Shown: positions 17,374-27,826, numbered from the stretch's first letter. The stretch is DNA of 64,000 nt from Echinicola marina (GCF_020463795.1 NZ_CP080025.1:3469501-3533500); one strand, 5' to 3'. Made by a program: numbers and translations. The notes: generated from the letters alone by a model not told the origin.

Positions 17374-18909
17374 ATGAAGAGCTGCCATGTATTGTTTTTC
17401 TGTACACTCCTGCTTTTGGGAGCATGCCAGCATCGTCCTGATGATGCAGACAAAGAAGCCGTAAAATCGCCCAATATTCTGTTCCTATTTGCGGATGATT
17501 TTACCTATGAAGCCATTCATGCGCTGGGCAATGAAGTGATCGAAACCCCAAACCTGGATCGCTTGGTCAGGGGAGGTACTACTTTTACCCATGCCTATAA
17601 TATGGGAGGGTGGAATGGTGCCATTTGTGTGGCATCCAGGGCCATGATGATTTCCGGAAGGTATATTTGGCAGGCCCAGCAAATGAATGCCCCCTGGACT
17701 TCCGGAGACTCGACGGCGATGCAACAGACATGGGGTCGCTTAATGGAGGGTGCGGGCTATGATACTTATATGACAGGAAAGTGGCATGTAAATGCTGCTC
17801 CAGACCAGGTGTTTAAAGAGGTCCGTCATGTGCGGTCAGGTATGCCCCGTGATCATTGGGGCACAGTTCCGGATAAAAAGGAGTTGATAGAAGCGGTAAG
17901 TGCGGGAAGAGATTATAGGGATTTACGGCCTAAGGGCTATTTCCGACCCTTGGATATAAATGATCACTCGTGGTCCTCTGCTGATACGAGTAATGGTGGG
18001 TATTGGGCTGGAGGTAAACATTGGTCGGAAGTAGTCAGGGATGATGCACTGGACTTCTTGGCCGATGCAAAAAATAAGGAAAATCCTTTTTTTATGTACG
18101 TGGCCTTTAATGCTCCCCATGACCCAAGGCAGGCACCACCGTCATTTTTGGATAGATATGATATCGACGAGATACCGGTGCCGGAAAATTGGTTGCCAGA
18201 ATATCCTTATAAGGAGGCCATAGGAAATACCATCGGCTTGAGAGATGAGGCTTTGGCACCATTCCCAAGGACTGAATTGGCCATAAAGACCCATCTGAAA
18301 GAATATTATGCCATCATAACGCATTTGGATGAGCAAATCGGAAAGATTTTGGACAGTTTAGCCGCTTCAGGAAAAATGGAAAATACCTATATATTCTTTA
18401 CCGGAGATCATGGTTTGTCAGTAGGTCACCATGGATTGATGGGTAAGCAGAGTATGTTTGATCACAGTATTAGGGTTCCGCTTATGATAAGCGGTCCCGA
18501 TATTCCGAAAGGGAAGCTGGTCGATGAGGATGTTTACCTTCAAGATATTATGGCTAGTAGTTTAGATCTGGCCCATATTGAAAAGCCATCGTATGTAGCG
18601 TTCAACAGTTTTTTGGACTTGGCAAAAGGTAAGCAAGAAAGAGGTCATTATGAAAATGGTATTTATGGTGCTTATATGAATTCCCAAAGGATGATCCGCA
18701 AGGATGGGTTTAAACTTATGGTTTATCCAAAAATTAATAAAATACTATTGTTTGACATGAATAAGGATCCGATGGAGATGAATGATTTATCCCAAGAGCC
18801 GGAATATGCAGATAGGGTGAAAAGTATGTTTGAAGATTTGCTGAAGTTACAGGAAGAGATGGATGATCCCCTGGATTTGAAGCCTGTTTATTCGGAGATT
18901 TTTATGTGA
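17374..18909 (+). CDS. Sulfatase, lipoprotein
   Basis: A 511-aa sulfatase of a different subfamily from its neighbour. It has SPNILFLFADD with the metal aspartates, the formylglycine site C85 in ICVASRAMMISG (CxASR type), TGKWHVNA, and FFTGDHGLSVGHHGLMGKQ near 345-365. MKSCHVLFFCTLLLLGACQH is a lipoprotein signal with the lipobox cysteine at 18. The enzyme is probably held on a membrane facing the periplasm. Having two unlike sulfatases suggests that sulfate is removed at more than one position of the same glycan. A terminator follows at 18962. Confidence 0.94.
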   Translation: MKSCHVLFFCTLLLLGACQHRPDDADKEAVKSPNILFLFADDFTYEAIHALGNEVIETPNLDRLVRGGTTFTHAYNMGGWNGAICVASRAMMISGRYIWQAQQMNAPWTSGDSTAMQQTWGRLMEGAGYDTYMTGKWHVNAAPDQVFKEVRHVRSGMPRDHWGTVPDKKELIEAVSAGRDYRDLRPKGYFRPLDINDHSWSSADTSNGGYWAGGKHWSEVVRDDALDFLADAKNKENPFFMYVAFNAPHDPRQAPPSFLDRYDIDEIPVPENWLPEYPYKEAIGNTIGLRDEALAPFPRTELAIKTHLKEYYAIITHLDEQIGKILDSLAASGKMENTYIFFTGDHGLSVGHHGLMGKQSMFDHSIRVPLMISGPDIPKGKLVDEDVYLQDIMASSLDLAHIEKPSYVAFNSFLDLAKGKQERGHYENGIYGAYMNSQRMIRKDGFKLMVYPKINKILLFDMNKDPMEMNDLSQEPEYADRVKSMFEDLLKLQEEMDDPLDLKPVYSEIFM

Positions 18910-18961
18910 GTAATGAGTTGATTATCCGGGGGTAGCGATAATATTTCAAGTCATCTGTTGG

Positions 18962-19014
18962 TATTGCCCCAAGCTTTTGCTCCATATAGTAAGAGATTGG
19001 GGCAATATTTTTTT
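18962..19014 (+). terminator. Terminator after the sulfatase pair
   Basis: TATTGCCCCAA (18962-18972) pairs perfectly with TTGGGGCAATA (18997-19007), followed by seven T. Confidence 0.85.
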
Positions 19015-19248
19015 GAGCTGATCAGGATAAATGAAGGGAGAGGTTGAGGTTGTCCTGTAGATAATTTTTTAAGATATGGCAGGAAGTAGGGGCTTTAATT
19101 TGAAGGAAAGAATTTCCTAATTCCTTTGTGTTGTTATATCTTTAATCATACTGATTTTAATATTATTTGCGCTAGTTTTTACTTACGTTTTTTTAGGGGG
19201 AAACCGGAAAAAGATGGGTATGATTAGCCTGACCAATTTTTGTTCCCA

Positions 19249-22200
19249 ATGATGAAGCAAGTAGTTACCAATAATGATCAATCTGAGCTTACAAAATACT
19301 CAAAAATCACCCACAAAGTGCAGCGGTCTTTGGAGCTGTTGAGGATGAATTGGGATTTACCTGTTGCTCTTATTGTAAAAAAAGAAGATGAGGAAATCCG
19401 GTACTTAGTGGGGCTGGGCATTAGTGAAGGGGATTTTAAGGAGCAGCAGGATAGTTTTCAGCTTTTATGTCAGGATTTTTCCGAAGGTTTGGACTATTCA
19501 AAACTTGAGGATCTTGTTGGTTTTGTATGTGGGGATGTTGAGTTGTCCTATGCTGCTGTTTTGCCTCTCGAGCTTGAAGATCAAATCGTCGGGCATTGGC
19601 TTGTGCTATTGGGGGAAGGAGACCGCCAGCCCGATGAAAACCAGCTAAAATCCCAAGGGCTTATTTTGGAGGGAATTAAGGAGCATTTATCCCAATTGGA
19701 GGGGATGGAAGGGAATGAAGGACAGCGATTCAAGAGATTTTTTGAAAATTCTTTGGGCTTGATGTGTATCCATGACCTTTCTGGAAAACTGTTGATGGTG
19801 AATGAATCCAGTTCGAACAGTTTGGGCTATAATCAGGAAGACTTGATAGGTAAGAAACTTCCGGACCTTATGCCTGTTGATCGTCAGGAAGGCTTCGATG
19901 CTTATCTTAAAATCATCAAAGATAAGGGATTTGCCCAGGGGACCATGAAAATTCTGAATAAGTCCGGGGAGCTTCGAATTTGGCTTTTTTCAAATGTTTT
20001 GGAGAAGAGTAAGGACGGACCGGCATATGTTTTGGGCAATGCATTGGACATCACTGAGCGCAATAAATTGGAGATGGAATATAATCGTCTTAAAGAGATG
20101 CTAGAACATACCAATAAGATGGCGAGTGTAGGTGGATGGGAATGTGATTTTGCCAGTAAGAAACTTTATTGGTCAGAAGTGACCCAGCTGATCCATGAGG
20201 TGGGGGGAGATTACCAGCCAGTAATTGATGAAGGGATTAACTTTTACAAAGAGGGTGAGAGTAGGGAAAAAATAATCAAAGCTGTTGAAAGGGCGACTAC
20301 AAAAGGAGAACCTTATGATCTGGAGCTACAGCTGATTACTGCCAAGGGTAAGGAAAAATGGGTCAGGGCCATGGGGCGTCCGGAGTTTAAAAATGGTGTT
20401 TGTGTAAGGCTATTTGGTGCCTTTCAGGACATAGATGAAAAAAAGAAGGCAGAAATAGAAATTATCCGGTCCAAGAAATTATTAGAGGATGTTCAGAATG
20501 CTTCTTCGGAAGTGAGTATTATTTCTACAGATATAGATGGGGTCATCAACGTTTTCAATAGAGGTGCAGAAAAAATGCTGGGCTATTGTGCGGAGGAGAT
20601 GGTCAATAAAGAAAGCCCGGTCATCTTTCATGATCCTAAGGAACTGGCCAAAAGAGGGGAAGAATTAAGCAAGGAGTACGGAGAGACGATAACGGGGTTT
20701 AGGATATTTGCGTACAAGTCACAGCTGGTGGGAGCAGAGGAAAGAGAGTGGACTTATATCAGAAAGGATGGTAGCAGATTGTATGTTTCTTTGGCCGTAA
20801 CGCCCATTAGAAATGAAAAGGATGATATAATAGGGTATTTGGGTATTGCGACAGATATTACCGAAAGGAAAAACGCAGAGAAGCAGCTCATTATAGAGAA
20901 GGCGCGATTAAATGCCTTTGTTACCCATGCGCCAGCTGCAGTGGCCATGTTTGATACGGAAATAAAATATGTGGCTTATTCAAACAGGTGGCTTGAAGAA
21001 TACAGACTTCAGGGCCAAGACTTGAAGGGCAAGTCTCATTACGAGGTATTTCCTGGTATTACGGACGAGTGGAAGGAGATCCATTCCAGGTGTTTGAAGG
21101 GGGAAGTGATCAGTAATGAAGAAGATATATGGACGCCTCCTGGCTGGGACCACCAGCAATACCTAAGGTGGGAAGTAAGGCCTTGGTACCAGTTTGATGG
21201 AGAGATAGGAGGGATCATGATGCTTACCCAGGACATTACAGAAACCTGTCTGCAAAGAGAAGAACTGAAGAAAGCCAAGCGGCTCGCTGAGCAGGCAAGT
21301 ATTGCCAAATCGGAATTTTTGGCCAATATGAGCCATGAGATCAGGACGCCTTTGAACGGGGTGATTGGTTTTACGGATTTGGTATTAAAAACAGAGCTTA
21401 CAGAAACACAATCCCAGTACCTGTCTATTGTCAATCAGTCTGGCAATTCCCTGCTGAACATTATCAATGACATACTTGATTTCTCAAAGATCGAGGCAGG
21501 AAAGCTGGATCTGGATGTGGACAAAAGTGACTTGTATGAACTTAGCAACCAGGCAAGTGATATCATTACTTATGAAGTCCACAAGAAAGGACTAGAAATG
21601 TTGCTGAATATCGATCCGGAGATTCCCAGGTATATTTGGGTGGATAGTGTGCGGCTAAAACAGGTTTTGGTGAACTTATTGGGAAACGCCTCAAAATTTA
21701 CAGAAAAGAGAGAAATCGAATTGAAATTGAGGCCATTGAGCAAGAAGGACCAAAATGGAGAGATGAGCATCAGGTTTTCTGTGAAGGACACAGGGATAGG
21801 GATACATCCTGATAAACAGAAGAAAATCTTTCAGGCATTTTCCCAAGAAGATGTTAGCACCACCAAAAAGTATGGCGGAACTGGGCTTGGACTGACCATT
21901 TCCAATAGTTTGCTTCATATGATGGGCAGTGAAATGTGTTTGGAAAGTGAAGTGGGGAAGGGGAGTACTTTTTTCTTTGATCTAAAGGTGAAATGTGAAC
22001 ATGGGGAGCCCATGGTGTGGGATGAAGAGCTCAACATCAAGAATATTCTGATAGTCGATGATAACGAGAACAACAGAACGATCCTAGAGCGAATGCTGGC
22101 GCTAAGAGGAATTGCGACTGTTCAGGCGAAGAATGGTTTCGATGCCATCCAAAGGCTTATCAATGAGGAAAAATTTGATGTGATTCTGATGGATTATCAT

Positions 22201-23217
22201 ATGCCTATGATGGATGGTATAGAGACAATACGGAAGATTAGGGAAAGTTTCGAAAGCCAACCGATTATTTTTCTGCACAGCTCTTCCGATGATGAAAAAA
22301 TAGTAAAGGCTTGTAAGGAACTCAATGTTCAATTGAGGTTGGTTAAGCCGATCAAATTAAGGGATATGTATGATGCGCTACTGGCGATCAACCGAAAAGA
22401 AAGTAATAAAAGGCAGGAGATCAAAAGGGAGCAGGAAGCTTCGGTTTTGCCCAATGGTGTCAAAGTGATGTTGGTGGAGGACAATACCATTAATATGTTA
22501 TTGGCAAAAACGGTCATGGAAAATATTTCTCCTGGCATCAAAGTCTTAGAAGCCAGTAATGGAAAAGAAGCTTTGGAAATCTGTGCCACTGAGCTTCCGG
22601 ATATTATTTTTATGGATGTCCAAATGCCCGAAATGAATGGTTATGAGGCCACTGCAGCCATTAGGGAAAAATATCCACAGCAGCATATCCTGATCATCGC
22701 TTTGACTGCGGGGAATATCAAGGGAGAGAAAGAAAAGTGCCTTAAGGCAGGTATGAACGATTTTATCGCAAAACCATTTGTGGAAGTGGATTTGATCAAG
22801 TTACTGGAGAAATGGGAGATGAGCACCCATCATGCTGTTTGTCCGATAAAAGCCCTTAAAGCAGCCCCCAACAGTGATTTTGATGTGGAGCAGTTAAAGA
22901 ATTTGTTAGGCATTAGAGAGATAGAAGATCCGATGTTTCAGGTTATTTTGAAATCAGGCCTAAAGGAACTGGAGAGTTCACTCCGTGATATCATGCAATT
23001 TGCAGCGGCTAAAGACCCGCAATTGACCATTGCTGCCCACAAGTTATATGGATCTGCTAAATCACTGAGAATGGAAAAACTGGCTGAATTGTCCGGTGGA
23101 ATTGAACGTTCCGATTGTAAAGATTTTGAAGATTTAAATTTGAAGGTGTTGATAGATAAGGCTTTGGAGGAGTTGGAGATATCTATAACTTCCATAAAGG
23201 AGTATATAAAAGATTAA
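19249..23217 (+). CDS. Hybrid histidine kinase with four PAS, two receivers and Hpt
   Basis: A complete phosphorelay in one 1322-aa chain. An N-terminal unassigned (possibly GAF-like) domain is followed by about four PAS/PAC units (roughly 160-680), HisKA with H696 in NMSHEIRTPLNG, HATPase with its N box (LLGNASKFTEK) and G boxes (DTGIGI, GGTGLGLT), receiver 1 with D982 (ILMDYHMP), receiver 2 with D1123 (IFMDVQMP) and a C-terminal Hpt with H1264 (AAHKLYGSAKSL). No membrane helix is seen, so it should be cytoplasmic. I chose the first ATG (19249); an in-frame TTG at 19240 adds three residues. It lies between the sulfatases and an NtrC-type regulator, which suggests control of this locus, but the partner is not proven. 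Confidence 0.95.
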   Translation: MMKQVVTNNDQSELTKYSKITHKVQRSLELLRMNWDLPVALIVKKEDEEIRYLVGLGISEGDFKEQQDSFQLLCQDFSEGLDYSKLEDLVGFVCGDVELSYAAVLPLELEDQIVGHWLVLLGEGDRQPDENQLKSQGLILEGIKEHLSQLEGMEGNEGQRFKRFFENSLGLMCIHDLSGKLLMVNESSSNSLGYNQEDLIGKKLPDLMPVDRQEGFDAYLKIIKDKGFAQGTMKILNKSGELRIWLFSNVLEKSKDGPAYVLGNALDITERNKLEMEYNRLKEMLEHTNKMASVGGWECDFASKKLYWSEVTQLIHEVGGDYQPVIDEGINFYKEGESREKIIKAVERATTKGEPYDLELQLITAKGKEKWVRAMGRPEFKNGVCVRLFGAFQDIDEKKKAEIEIIRSKKLLEDVQNASSEVSIISTDIDGVINVFNRGAEKMLGYCAEEMVNKESPVIFHDPKELAKRGEELSKEYGETITGFRIFAYKSQLVGAEEREWTYIRKDGSRLYVSLAVTPIRNEKDDIIGYLGIATDITERKNAEKQLIIEKARLNAFVTHAPAAVAMFDTEIKYVAYSNRWLEEYRLQGQDLKGKSHYEVFPGITDEWKEIHSRCLKGEVISNEEDIWTPPGWDHQQYLRWEVRPWYQFDGEIGGIMMLTQDITETCLQREELKKAKRLAEQASIAKSEFLANMSHEIRTPLNGVIGFTDLVLKTELTETQSQYLSIVNQSGNSLLNIINDILDFSKIEAGKLDLDVDKSDLYELSNQASDIITYEVHKKGLEMLLNIDPEIPRYIWVDSVRLKQVLVNLLGNASKFTEKREIELKLRPLSKKDQNGEMSIRFSVKDTGIGIHPDKQKKIFQAFSQEDVSTTKKYGGTGLGLTISNSLLHMMGSEMCLESEVGKGSTFFFDLKVKCEHGEPMVWDEELNIKNILIVDDNENNRTILERMLALRGIATVQAKNGFDAIQRLINEEKFDVILMDYHMPMMDGIETIRKIRESFESQPIIFLHSSSDDEKIVKACKELNVQLRLVKPIKLRDMYDALLAINRKESNKRQEIKREQEASVLPNGVKVMLVEDNTINMLLAKTVMENISPGIKVLEASNGKEALEICATELPDIIFMDVQMPEMNGYEATAAIREKYPQQHILIIALTAGNIKGEKEKCLKAGMNDFIAKPFVEVDLIKLLEKWEMSTHHAVCPIKALKAAPNSDFDVEQLKNLLGIREIEDPMFQVILKSGLKELESSLRDIMQFAAAKDPQLTIAAHKLYGSAKSLRMEKLAELSGGIERSDCKDFEDLNLKVLIDKALEELEISITSIKEYIKD

Positions 23218-23251
23218 AAGCTTTCGGAGGGATCATCCCTCACGAAAGCTT
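23218..23251 (+). terminator. Hairpin after the hybrid kinase gene
   Basis: AAGCTTTCGGAGGG (23218-23231) faces CCCTCACGAAAGCTT (23237-23251), pairing over 13 bp with a small bulge and a 5-nt loop. It begins right after the stop codon. There is no proper T run, so it may act as a weak terminator or stabilise the transcript. Confidence 0.55.
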
Positions 23252-23591
23252 AACTTAAAGTATAATCGAGTTGGTAATCGGGTGATCAATCAACTTTTAC
23301 TAACTAACCTTAAGTATTCTCCTATTGTCTAAAGCAACCATGACCTGATTCATTCTTTTCGTATTCTAATGGCTCAGGTTTTTGATCAGTTCCCAAAAAC
23401 CGGGAGGATCTTGGTAAACAAATAACAATTGATATGCCTGAAAGTTAAATCGTTGATTTTGAGGCTTAATGAAGGGTTTTGCTTGTGCCAATTTTCCAGA
23501 ATATGGAATACATTCTAAATTCTGTAATTTGATTCGCTGATATTTTATATATTAGGTTTTTAGGCAGACTCAATTCAATTCTTTAATTAAT
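23252..23591. other. Intergenic region before the NtrC-type gene
   Basis: About 340 bp with no open frame of note. It should carry the promoter of the regulator at 23592. I see no clear consensus element. Confidence 0.45.
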
Positions 23592-24941
23592 ATGAAAACG
23601 GATGGATTTCAGATTTTTATTGTAGAGGATGATCCGTGGTATGGACAAATCATAGAGTACCATTTGGGACTAAATCCGGATTATCAGGTGAGGCGCTTCG
23701 AAACAGGCAAGGCGCTATTGGCCAACTTGCACAAGAAGCCTGATGTGGTGACTTTGGACTTTTCCCTGCCAGATATGAAGGGGGATGAATTGTTTAAGAG
23801 GATCAGGGAAGCCCAACCAGATTTGCCAGTTATTGTGGTGAGTTCTCAGGAGGACATTGCCATTGCGGTGAAGTTACTTAAAATGGGCGTAAGCGACTAC
23901 CTGCTTAAGGATGATGCCACCAAGGATTTACTATGGAACAGCATCATTCGGATCAGGGAAAACCAAAGTCTGAAAAGGGAAGTGGAAAGCCTTAAGGAGG
24001 AGTTGGGACAGCGATTTTCCTTTCAAAAGCACATCATCGGGAGCAGTGAATCCCTTCAAAAAGTATTCGGCCTAATTGAAAAGGCCATCAAGACGAATAT
24101 CAATGTTTCGATTTCAGGTGAAACAGGAACAGGTAAGGAGGTTGTAGCGAAGGCTATCCATTATAATAGTAAGCGAAAACATAAAAAGTTTGTGGCTGTA
24201 AATATGTCCGCTATACCTGGTGAACTTATTGAAAGTGAGTTGTTCGGTTATGAGAAAGGAGCATTTACTGGTGCCGTGGCCAGGAAAATAGGGAAGTTTG
24301 AAGAGGCCGATGGCGGTACTATTTTTTTGGATGAAATAGCAGAGCTGGATCTTAATAACCAGAGTAAGTTGCTGAGGGTTTTGCAAGAACGTGAAATCAC
24401 TCGTGTAGGAGGGAATACCCCTATCAAACTGGATGTAAGATTGATCGTGGCAACCCACCAGGATTTGGCCGAAAAGGTCAAGAAAAATGAATTCAGGGAG
24501 GACCTGTATTATAGGGTAATGGGGCTGCCAATATTATTACCTGCTCTGAGAGAAAGAGGGAACGATGTTTTGGTACTGGCGAAGTATTTTATAGATGAAT
24601 TTACCCGCGAAAATGAAATGGCTGCCATTGGTTTAAGTCAATCTGCCAAAGATAAATTGTTGAAATATCACTATCCGGGTAATGTCAGGGAACTTAAATC
24701 GGTGATCGAGCTGGCCATAGTCATGTCCAATGAGAAGGAAATAAGCGCAGAAGACCTCTCCTTTAACAGCATAGCAAAAGAGGAGGTGTTTTTATCCACG
24801 CAGAAGTCTTTGAGGGATCATACCATTGATATTATTAAATATTATTTGAATAGAAACAATAATGATGTGGTCAGTACTGCCAAACAATTAGAAATAGGAA
24901 AGAGTACCATTTATAAAATGATGAAGGATGGAGAACTTTGA
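23592..24941 (+). CDS. Sigma-54-dependent response regulator (NtrC family)
   Basis: A 449-aa transcription activator: receiver domain with D56 ([12 protein letters not shown]), AAA+ domain with Walker A GETGTGKE (176-183), the sigma-54-contacting GAFTGA (223-228), Walker B TIFLDE (243-248), and a C-terminal Fis-type helix-turn-helix ([21 protein letters not shown]). All activation motifs are intact, so it should drive RpoN promoters after phosphorylation. The likely kinase or phosphodonor is the hybrid kinase upstream (Hpt H1264) or the Hpt of the following gene. Target genes are not evident, and I did not find a sigma-54 (GG-GC) promoter in the window. Confidence 0.95.
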   Translation: MKTDGFQIFIVEDDPWYGQIIEYHLGLNPDYQVRRFETGKALLANLHKKPDVVTLDFSLPDMKGDELFKRIREAQPDLPVIVVSSQEDIAIAVKLLKMGVSDYLLKDDATKDLLWNSIIRIRENQSLKREVESLKEELGQRFSFQKHIIGSSESLQKVFGLIEKAIKTNINVSISGETGTGKEVVAKAIHYNSKRKHKKFVAVNMSAIPGELIESELFGYEKGAFTGAVARKIGKFEEADGGTIFLDEIAELDLNNQSKLLRVLQEREITRVGGNTPIKLDVRLIVATHQDLAEKVKKNEFREDLYYRVMGLPILLPALRERGNDVLVLAKYFIDEFTRENEMAAIGLSQSAKDKLLKYHYPGNVRELKSVIELAIVMSNEKEISAEDLSFNSIAKEEVFLSTQKSLRDHTIDIIKYYLNRNNNDVVSTAKQLEIGKSTIYKMMKDGEL

Positions 24942-25039
24942 TCGGCATATAGAACGGTGCACAATTAAGGGGAGGAGAACTGTATCCATTCCAATCACTC
25001 CTTTCCTATGAATTTTTAACTACTTTAAATATCTATGAA

Positions 25040-26344
25040 TTGCTGAAAATTTTAGATCGCCATATAGACAAAGCAGATATTGAAAGAGGAAATTTCTCTT
25101 TGGTAAATATTGGCTTTGATCTCCATCGGCTGTTGCAAAGGACGATAAGGCTTATGCTGCCTTATGCCCTAGAAAGGGGACAAAACCTTCGTTTGACTGT
25201 TGGAACACCTTTTCCATCTATTTTTACAGGTGATCCATTTCGCCTTAACCAGGTTGTTTGTCAGCTCATTCACCAGGGCTTGACATATTGCAAAAAAGGA
25301 GGACTGGAAATCAGCTGTACGCTCAAAGAAGAAACTGAATCGGTTCAAATTGTTCAAATAAAGTTTATGGATCACGATTTGACCGATTTAAATACTTCGC
25401 CACTCGATCATTCTTCAAGGGAAAGCTCTGAGCGATCAGTTGGCGATTTTTTTAATTTTTATAATCAGCATACGGATGACAAATTGGTTGCATTGGTCCA
25501 AGGACATCTGATTTATACTATTGATCGGCATTGGCAGGAAGTGCTTTGTTTGGAAGTCAATTTTATGAAGGTAAAACCTGAAGGCCAACTAATGGCTCAG
25601 TATACAGAAGCAGATTTTCTGAGGGGAGCGAAAGTATTGTTTGCAGAGAGTGAAGAGCTGAATGGTATTTTGATCAGGGGAATTCTTCAGGAAGTAGGAG
25701 CGGAAGTATTGCTCTGTAAAAACGGTTTGGAGGTCTTGGAAAAGTTGGAGGGGAATTTGGTGGACTTTGTGCTATTGACCAAGGATTTACCCTTATTGGA
25801 TGGATTGAAGACTGCACGAATAATCAGAGAAAAGGTAGGTGAGGACCTACCTATTATCGGTCTGTTCTCAGGAGTGGATATGGTAGGAGTAGAAGATTTT
25901 AGTCAATCGGGGATGAGCGATTATCTTATCAAACCATTTGATGAGTCTGAGTTATTAGAAAAGTTAGGGAGAAGCAACAGTGCCAAGAGCCAGCCTACAG
26001 GGACTTCTAGGGAGTTATTATATGATCTGGAAAATTTGAAGCGTATCTGTAATGGCAACCAGGACTTTATGCAGCATATGATAAGTTTATTTATTCAGGT
26101 ATCCAATAGCTCTTTGGATGAGATGAGCCTAGCCATAAAGGGACATGATTGGGAAGAGGTACGGCGAATAGCCCATAGGTTAAAACCCTCTCTCAATAGT
26201 ATGGGCATCAATAGCATAGTGGAGGAAGTCATTGCCTTGGAAGAAGCTCAACTTAGCCATGAAGAGGTAGCAGGGATTTTCAATAAGTTGAAAGCAGTTT
26301 TGGGAGAAGTGAATAAGGAATTAGGGCGGTTGAAAATGAGTTGA
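25040..26344 (+). CDS. Degenerate kinase-receiver-Hpt protein
   Basis: A 434-aa protein built from pieces of a hybrid kinase. Residues 1-35 resemble the end of HisKA (LLKILDRHIDKADIERGNFSL), without the histidine. About 40-110 resemble the first part of HATPase (TGDPFRLNQVVCQLIHQGLTY), with the N box lost and no G boxes. A receiver domain at about 200-310 has T247 where the phospho-aspartate belongs (FVLLTKDLPLLDG). The C-terminal Hpt keeps its histidine, H379 (RIAHRLKPSL). Only the Hpt can take part in phosphotransfer. The frame opens at a TTG with no good ATG, and coding-like sequence continues upstream in frame, so the 5' end may be truncated. It follows the NtrC-type gene by 98 bp. Confidence 0.75.
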   Translation: MLKILDRHIDKADIERGNFSLVNIGFDLHRLLQRTIRLMLPYALERGQNLRLTVGTPFPSIFTGDPFRLNQVVCQLIHQGLTYCKKGGLEISCTLKEETESVQIVQIKFMDHDLTDLNTSPLDHSSRESSERSVGDFFNFYNQHTDDKLVALVQGHLIYTIDRHWQEVLCLEVNFMKVKPEGQLMAQYTEADFLRGAKVLFAESEELNGILIRGILQEVGAEVLLCKNGLEVLEKLEGNLVDFVLLTKDLPLLDGLKTARIIREKVGEDLPIIGLFSGVDMVGVEDFSQSGMSDYLIKPFDESELLEKLGRSNSAKSQPTGTSRELLYDLENLKRICNGNQDFMQHMISLFIQVSNSSLDEMSLAIKGHDWEEVRRIAHRLKPSLNSMGINSIVEEVIALEEAQLSHEEVAGIFNKLKAVLGEVNKELGRLKMS

Positions 26345-26605
26345 TGCTGTATTTCTTAAATTGGCTTTAGGGGCATGTGAGATTTCCAAAAGTATATCTG
26401 TTGATCTTGGTTTTTCTAATAATTGAATTGTATTCCAAAAATTGGAAATTATAATGGTTTGGTATCCATTATCTGGCCTTTTTCACTTGATTTTGAGATT
26501 GGCACAGGATTGGTGGTCCTCATAGCAATATCCCTCAATCGTTAATCTTCCAAAGTTGCGATCACCTTATATTAGGGATGCTTTTTGATAAGCGTGATCC
26601 TTTTT

Positions 26606-26643
26606 GAAGTGCCCAGATAATAGGTCTGGGCGCTTCTTTTTTA
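26606..26643 (+). terminator. Terminator after the degenerate kinase gene
   Basis: GAAGTGCCCAGA (26606-26617) pairs with TCTGGGCGCTTC (26625-26636), a 12-bp stem with one G-T pair, followed by seven T. The MITE begins at its 3' edge. Confidence 0.85.
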
Positions 26644-26852
26644 ACCCGGATTATGCATTAGCAATTGTAGTGAGGGCTGAAAATGCAAGAAAATCAGGCT
26701 GTTTGGAAACTGAGGCATAGCACCGCTATGGTGAACCTGTCTTCCGCCAGGTAGAGTCGAAAACAGCAGCAAAGCGTCTGATTTTAAAGCGTTTTCAGTC
26801 CGTAATACTTGTGCGCCGCGGCGTAGATAAGCTAATGCATATTGCGGGTTAA
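26641..26852. mobile_element. MITE-like element, long copy
   Basis: A 212-bp element with 22-bp terminal inverted repeats that agree at 20 positions (left TTAACCCGGATTATG..., right ...ATATTGCGGGTTAA). The TTAA ends may be the target site. It has no open frame worth naming and contains small internal hairpins (CATAGC-ACC-GCTATG; ACCTG/CAGGT). A shorter copy in inverted order lies at 32558-32669, sharing the end and about 50 bp of interior (TTATCTACGCC, ACAAGTATTA, GCTTTAAAATCAG). It is non-autonomous; the transposase is not in the window. Confidence 0.75.
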
Positions 26853-26937
26853 ACTACACCTGATCTGAAAAGGACAGACAAAATATAAGTTTGAAATTAT
26901 TCACCGCCAGAAATATTGTTTGATTCCTAATTTTTAG
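26850..26937. repeat. Dispersed about 80-bp repeat, copy 2
   Basis: Begins TTAAACTACAC directly at the right end of the MITE and shares TAAGTTTGAAATTATTCAC and CAGAAATATTG with 12980-13060. The MITE may have inserted at a TTAA bordering this older repeat. Confidence 0.65.
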
Positions 26938-26950
26938 GACTGATCCTGAT

Positions 26951-27397
26951 TTAGCGTACTCTCCCAAGGTGTTTTTTGATCATGGCATAAAGTTTTGCAG
27001 GTTCGAATGGTTTACTCATGATGTCACATACTCCCGCAGATTCAGCCTTTTGGATATCATCTTCCATCACGACAGATGAGAGACAAATAATCGGGATGTC
27101 AAGGTCTTTTTTAATCATTTCATTTTTAATGATTTGTGTTGCTTCGAATCCATTCATCTCTGGCATATACATGTCCATTAAAATGATGTCAAAACTTTTT
27201 TCCTTGAATAATTCAACCGCTTGAGTGCCAGTTTCCGCTATTTCAAGATTAACATTCCAATCTTTCATGACATGCTTTGCAGCAAACTGATTGATCATAT
27301 TGTCTTCTGCCATCAAAATGGAAACTGTTTCTTCAAAAGGAATAATTTCCTGATTTTTTAGACTTTTATGTTCCATAGACTCTTTCTTTCCTAGCAC
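26951..27397 (-). CDS. Single-domain response regulator (intact receiver)
   Basis: A 148-aa receiver of the type found at the end of hybrid kinases: MAEDNMINQ with the acidic pair, phospho-acceptor D75 in IILMDMYMPEMNG, and K in IMSKPFEPAKL. No output domain follows, and a charged N-terminal stretch of about 25 residues precedes the fold. A start at the ATG at 27376 (MEHKSLK) is also possible. It is the only gene of the signalling group on the minus strand and could act as a phosphate acceptor or sink for the Hpt domains nearby. That link is inferred from position. Confidence 0.88.
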   Translation of the reverse strand: MLGKKESMEHKSLKNQEIIPFEETVSILMAEDNMINQFAAKHVMKDWNVNLEIAETGTQAVELFKEKSFDIILMDMYMPEMNGFEATQIIKNEMIKKDLDIPIICLSSVVMEDDIQKAESAGVCDIMSKPFEPAKLYAMIKKHLGRVR

Positions 27398-27826
27398 GAA
27401 ATCGCTGATAAATGTGAAAATTCATCCTTTTGTCCAAAGTGTCTCCTGATTTTTATTAGCATATGTTATGCTATGGCGAATAGCACTTCATTTTAGTCCA
27501 ATGGCCATCTGTAAGGGTGATTACAGCAGCTGCTGGAAATTGTGTACATGTCAATGGGCTGGTACAGCAGCCTATTACAAGGATAAAACAAATCGTTTCT
27601 TATCCATGGATAGCACATGGTTTTAAGCGGAGACCTCTAGGTTCTTATTGTGTAAAATTAATTGCATTTGTTTATAAATTCAGCAAAAAGTGATTTATGT
27701 TCAAAGAATCTGATAAAAGAGGCTTGATTGCTTCGATTTTGGTCTTAACCTGTCGTTTATATTTCACAGGAATAATCATTATTTCTGTTTTTTTGGATAA
27801 ATTGAGTAAAAACAAGCCAATAGTCC
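27398..27826. other. Intergenic region upstream of the GH20-like gene
   Basis: About 430 bp between divergent genes. No open frame, terminator or clear promoter consensus could be identified. Confidence 0.45.
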
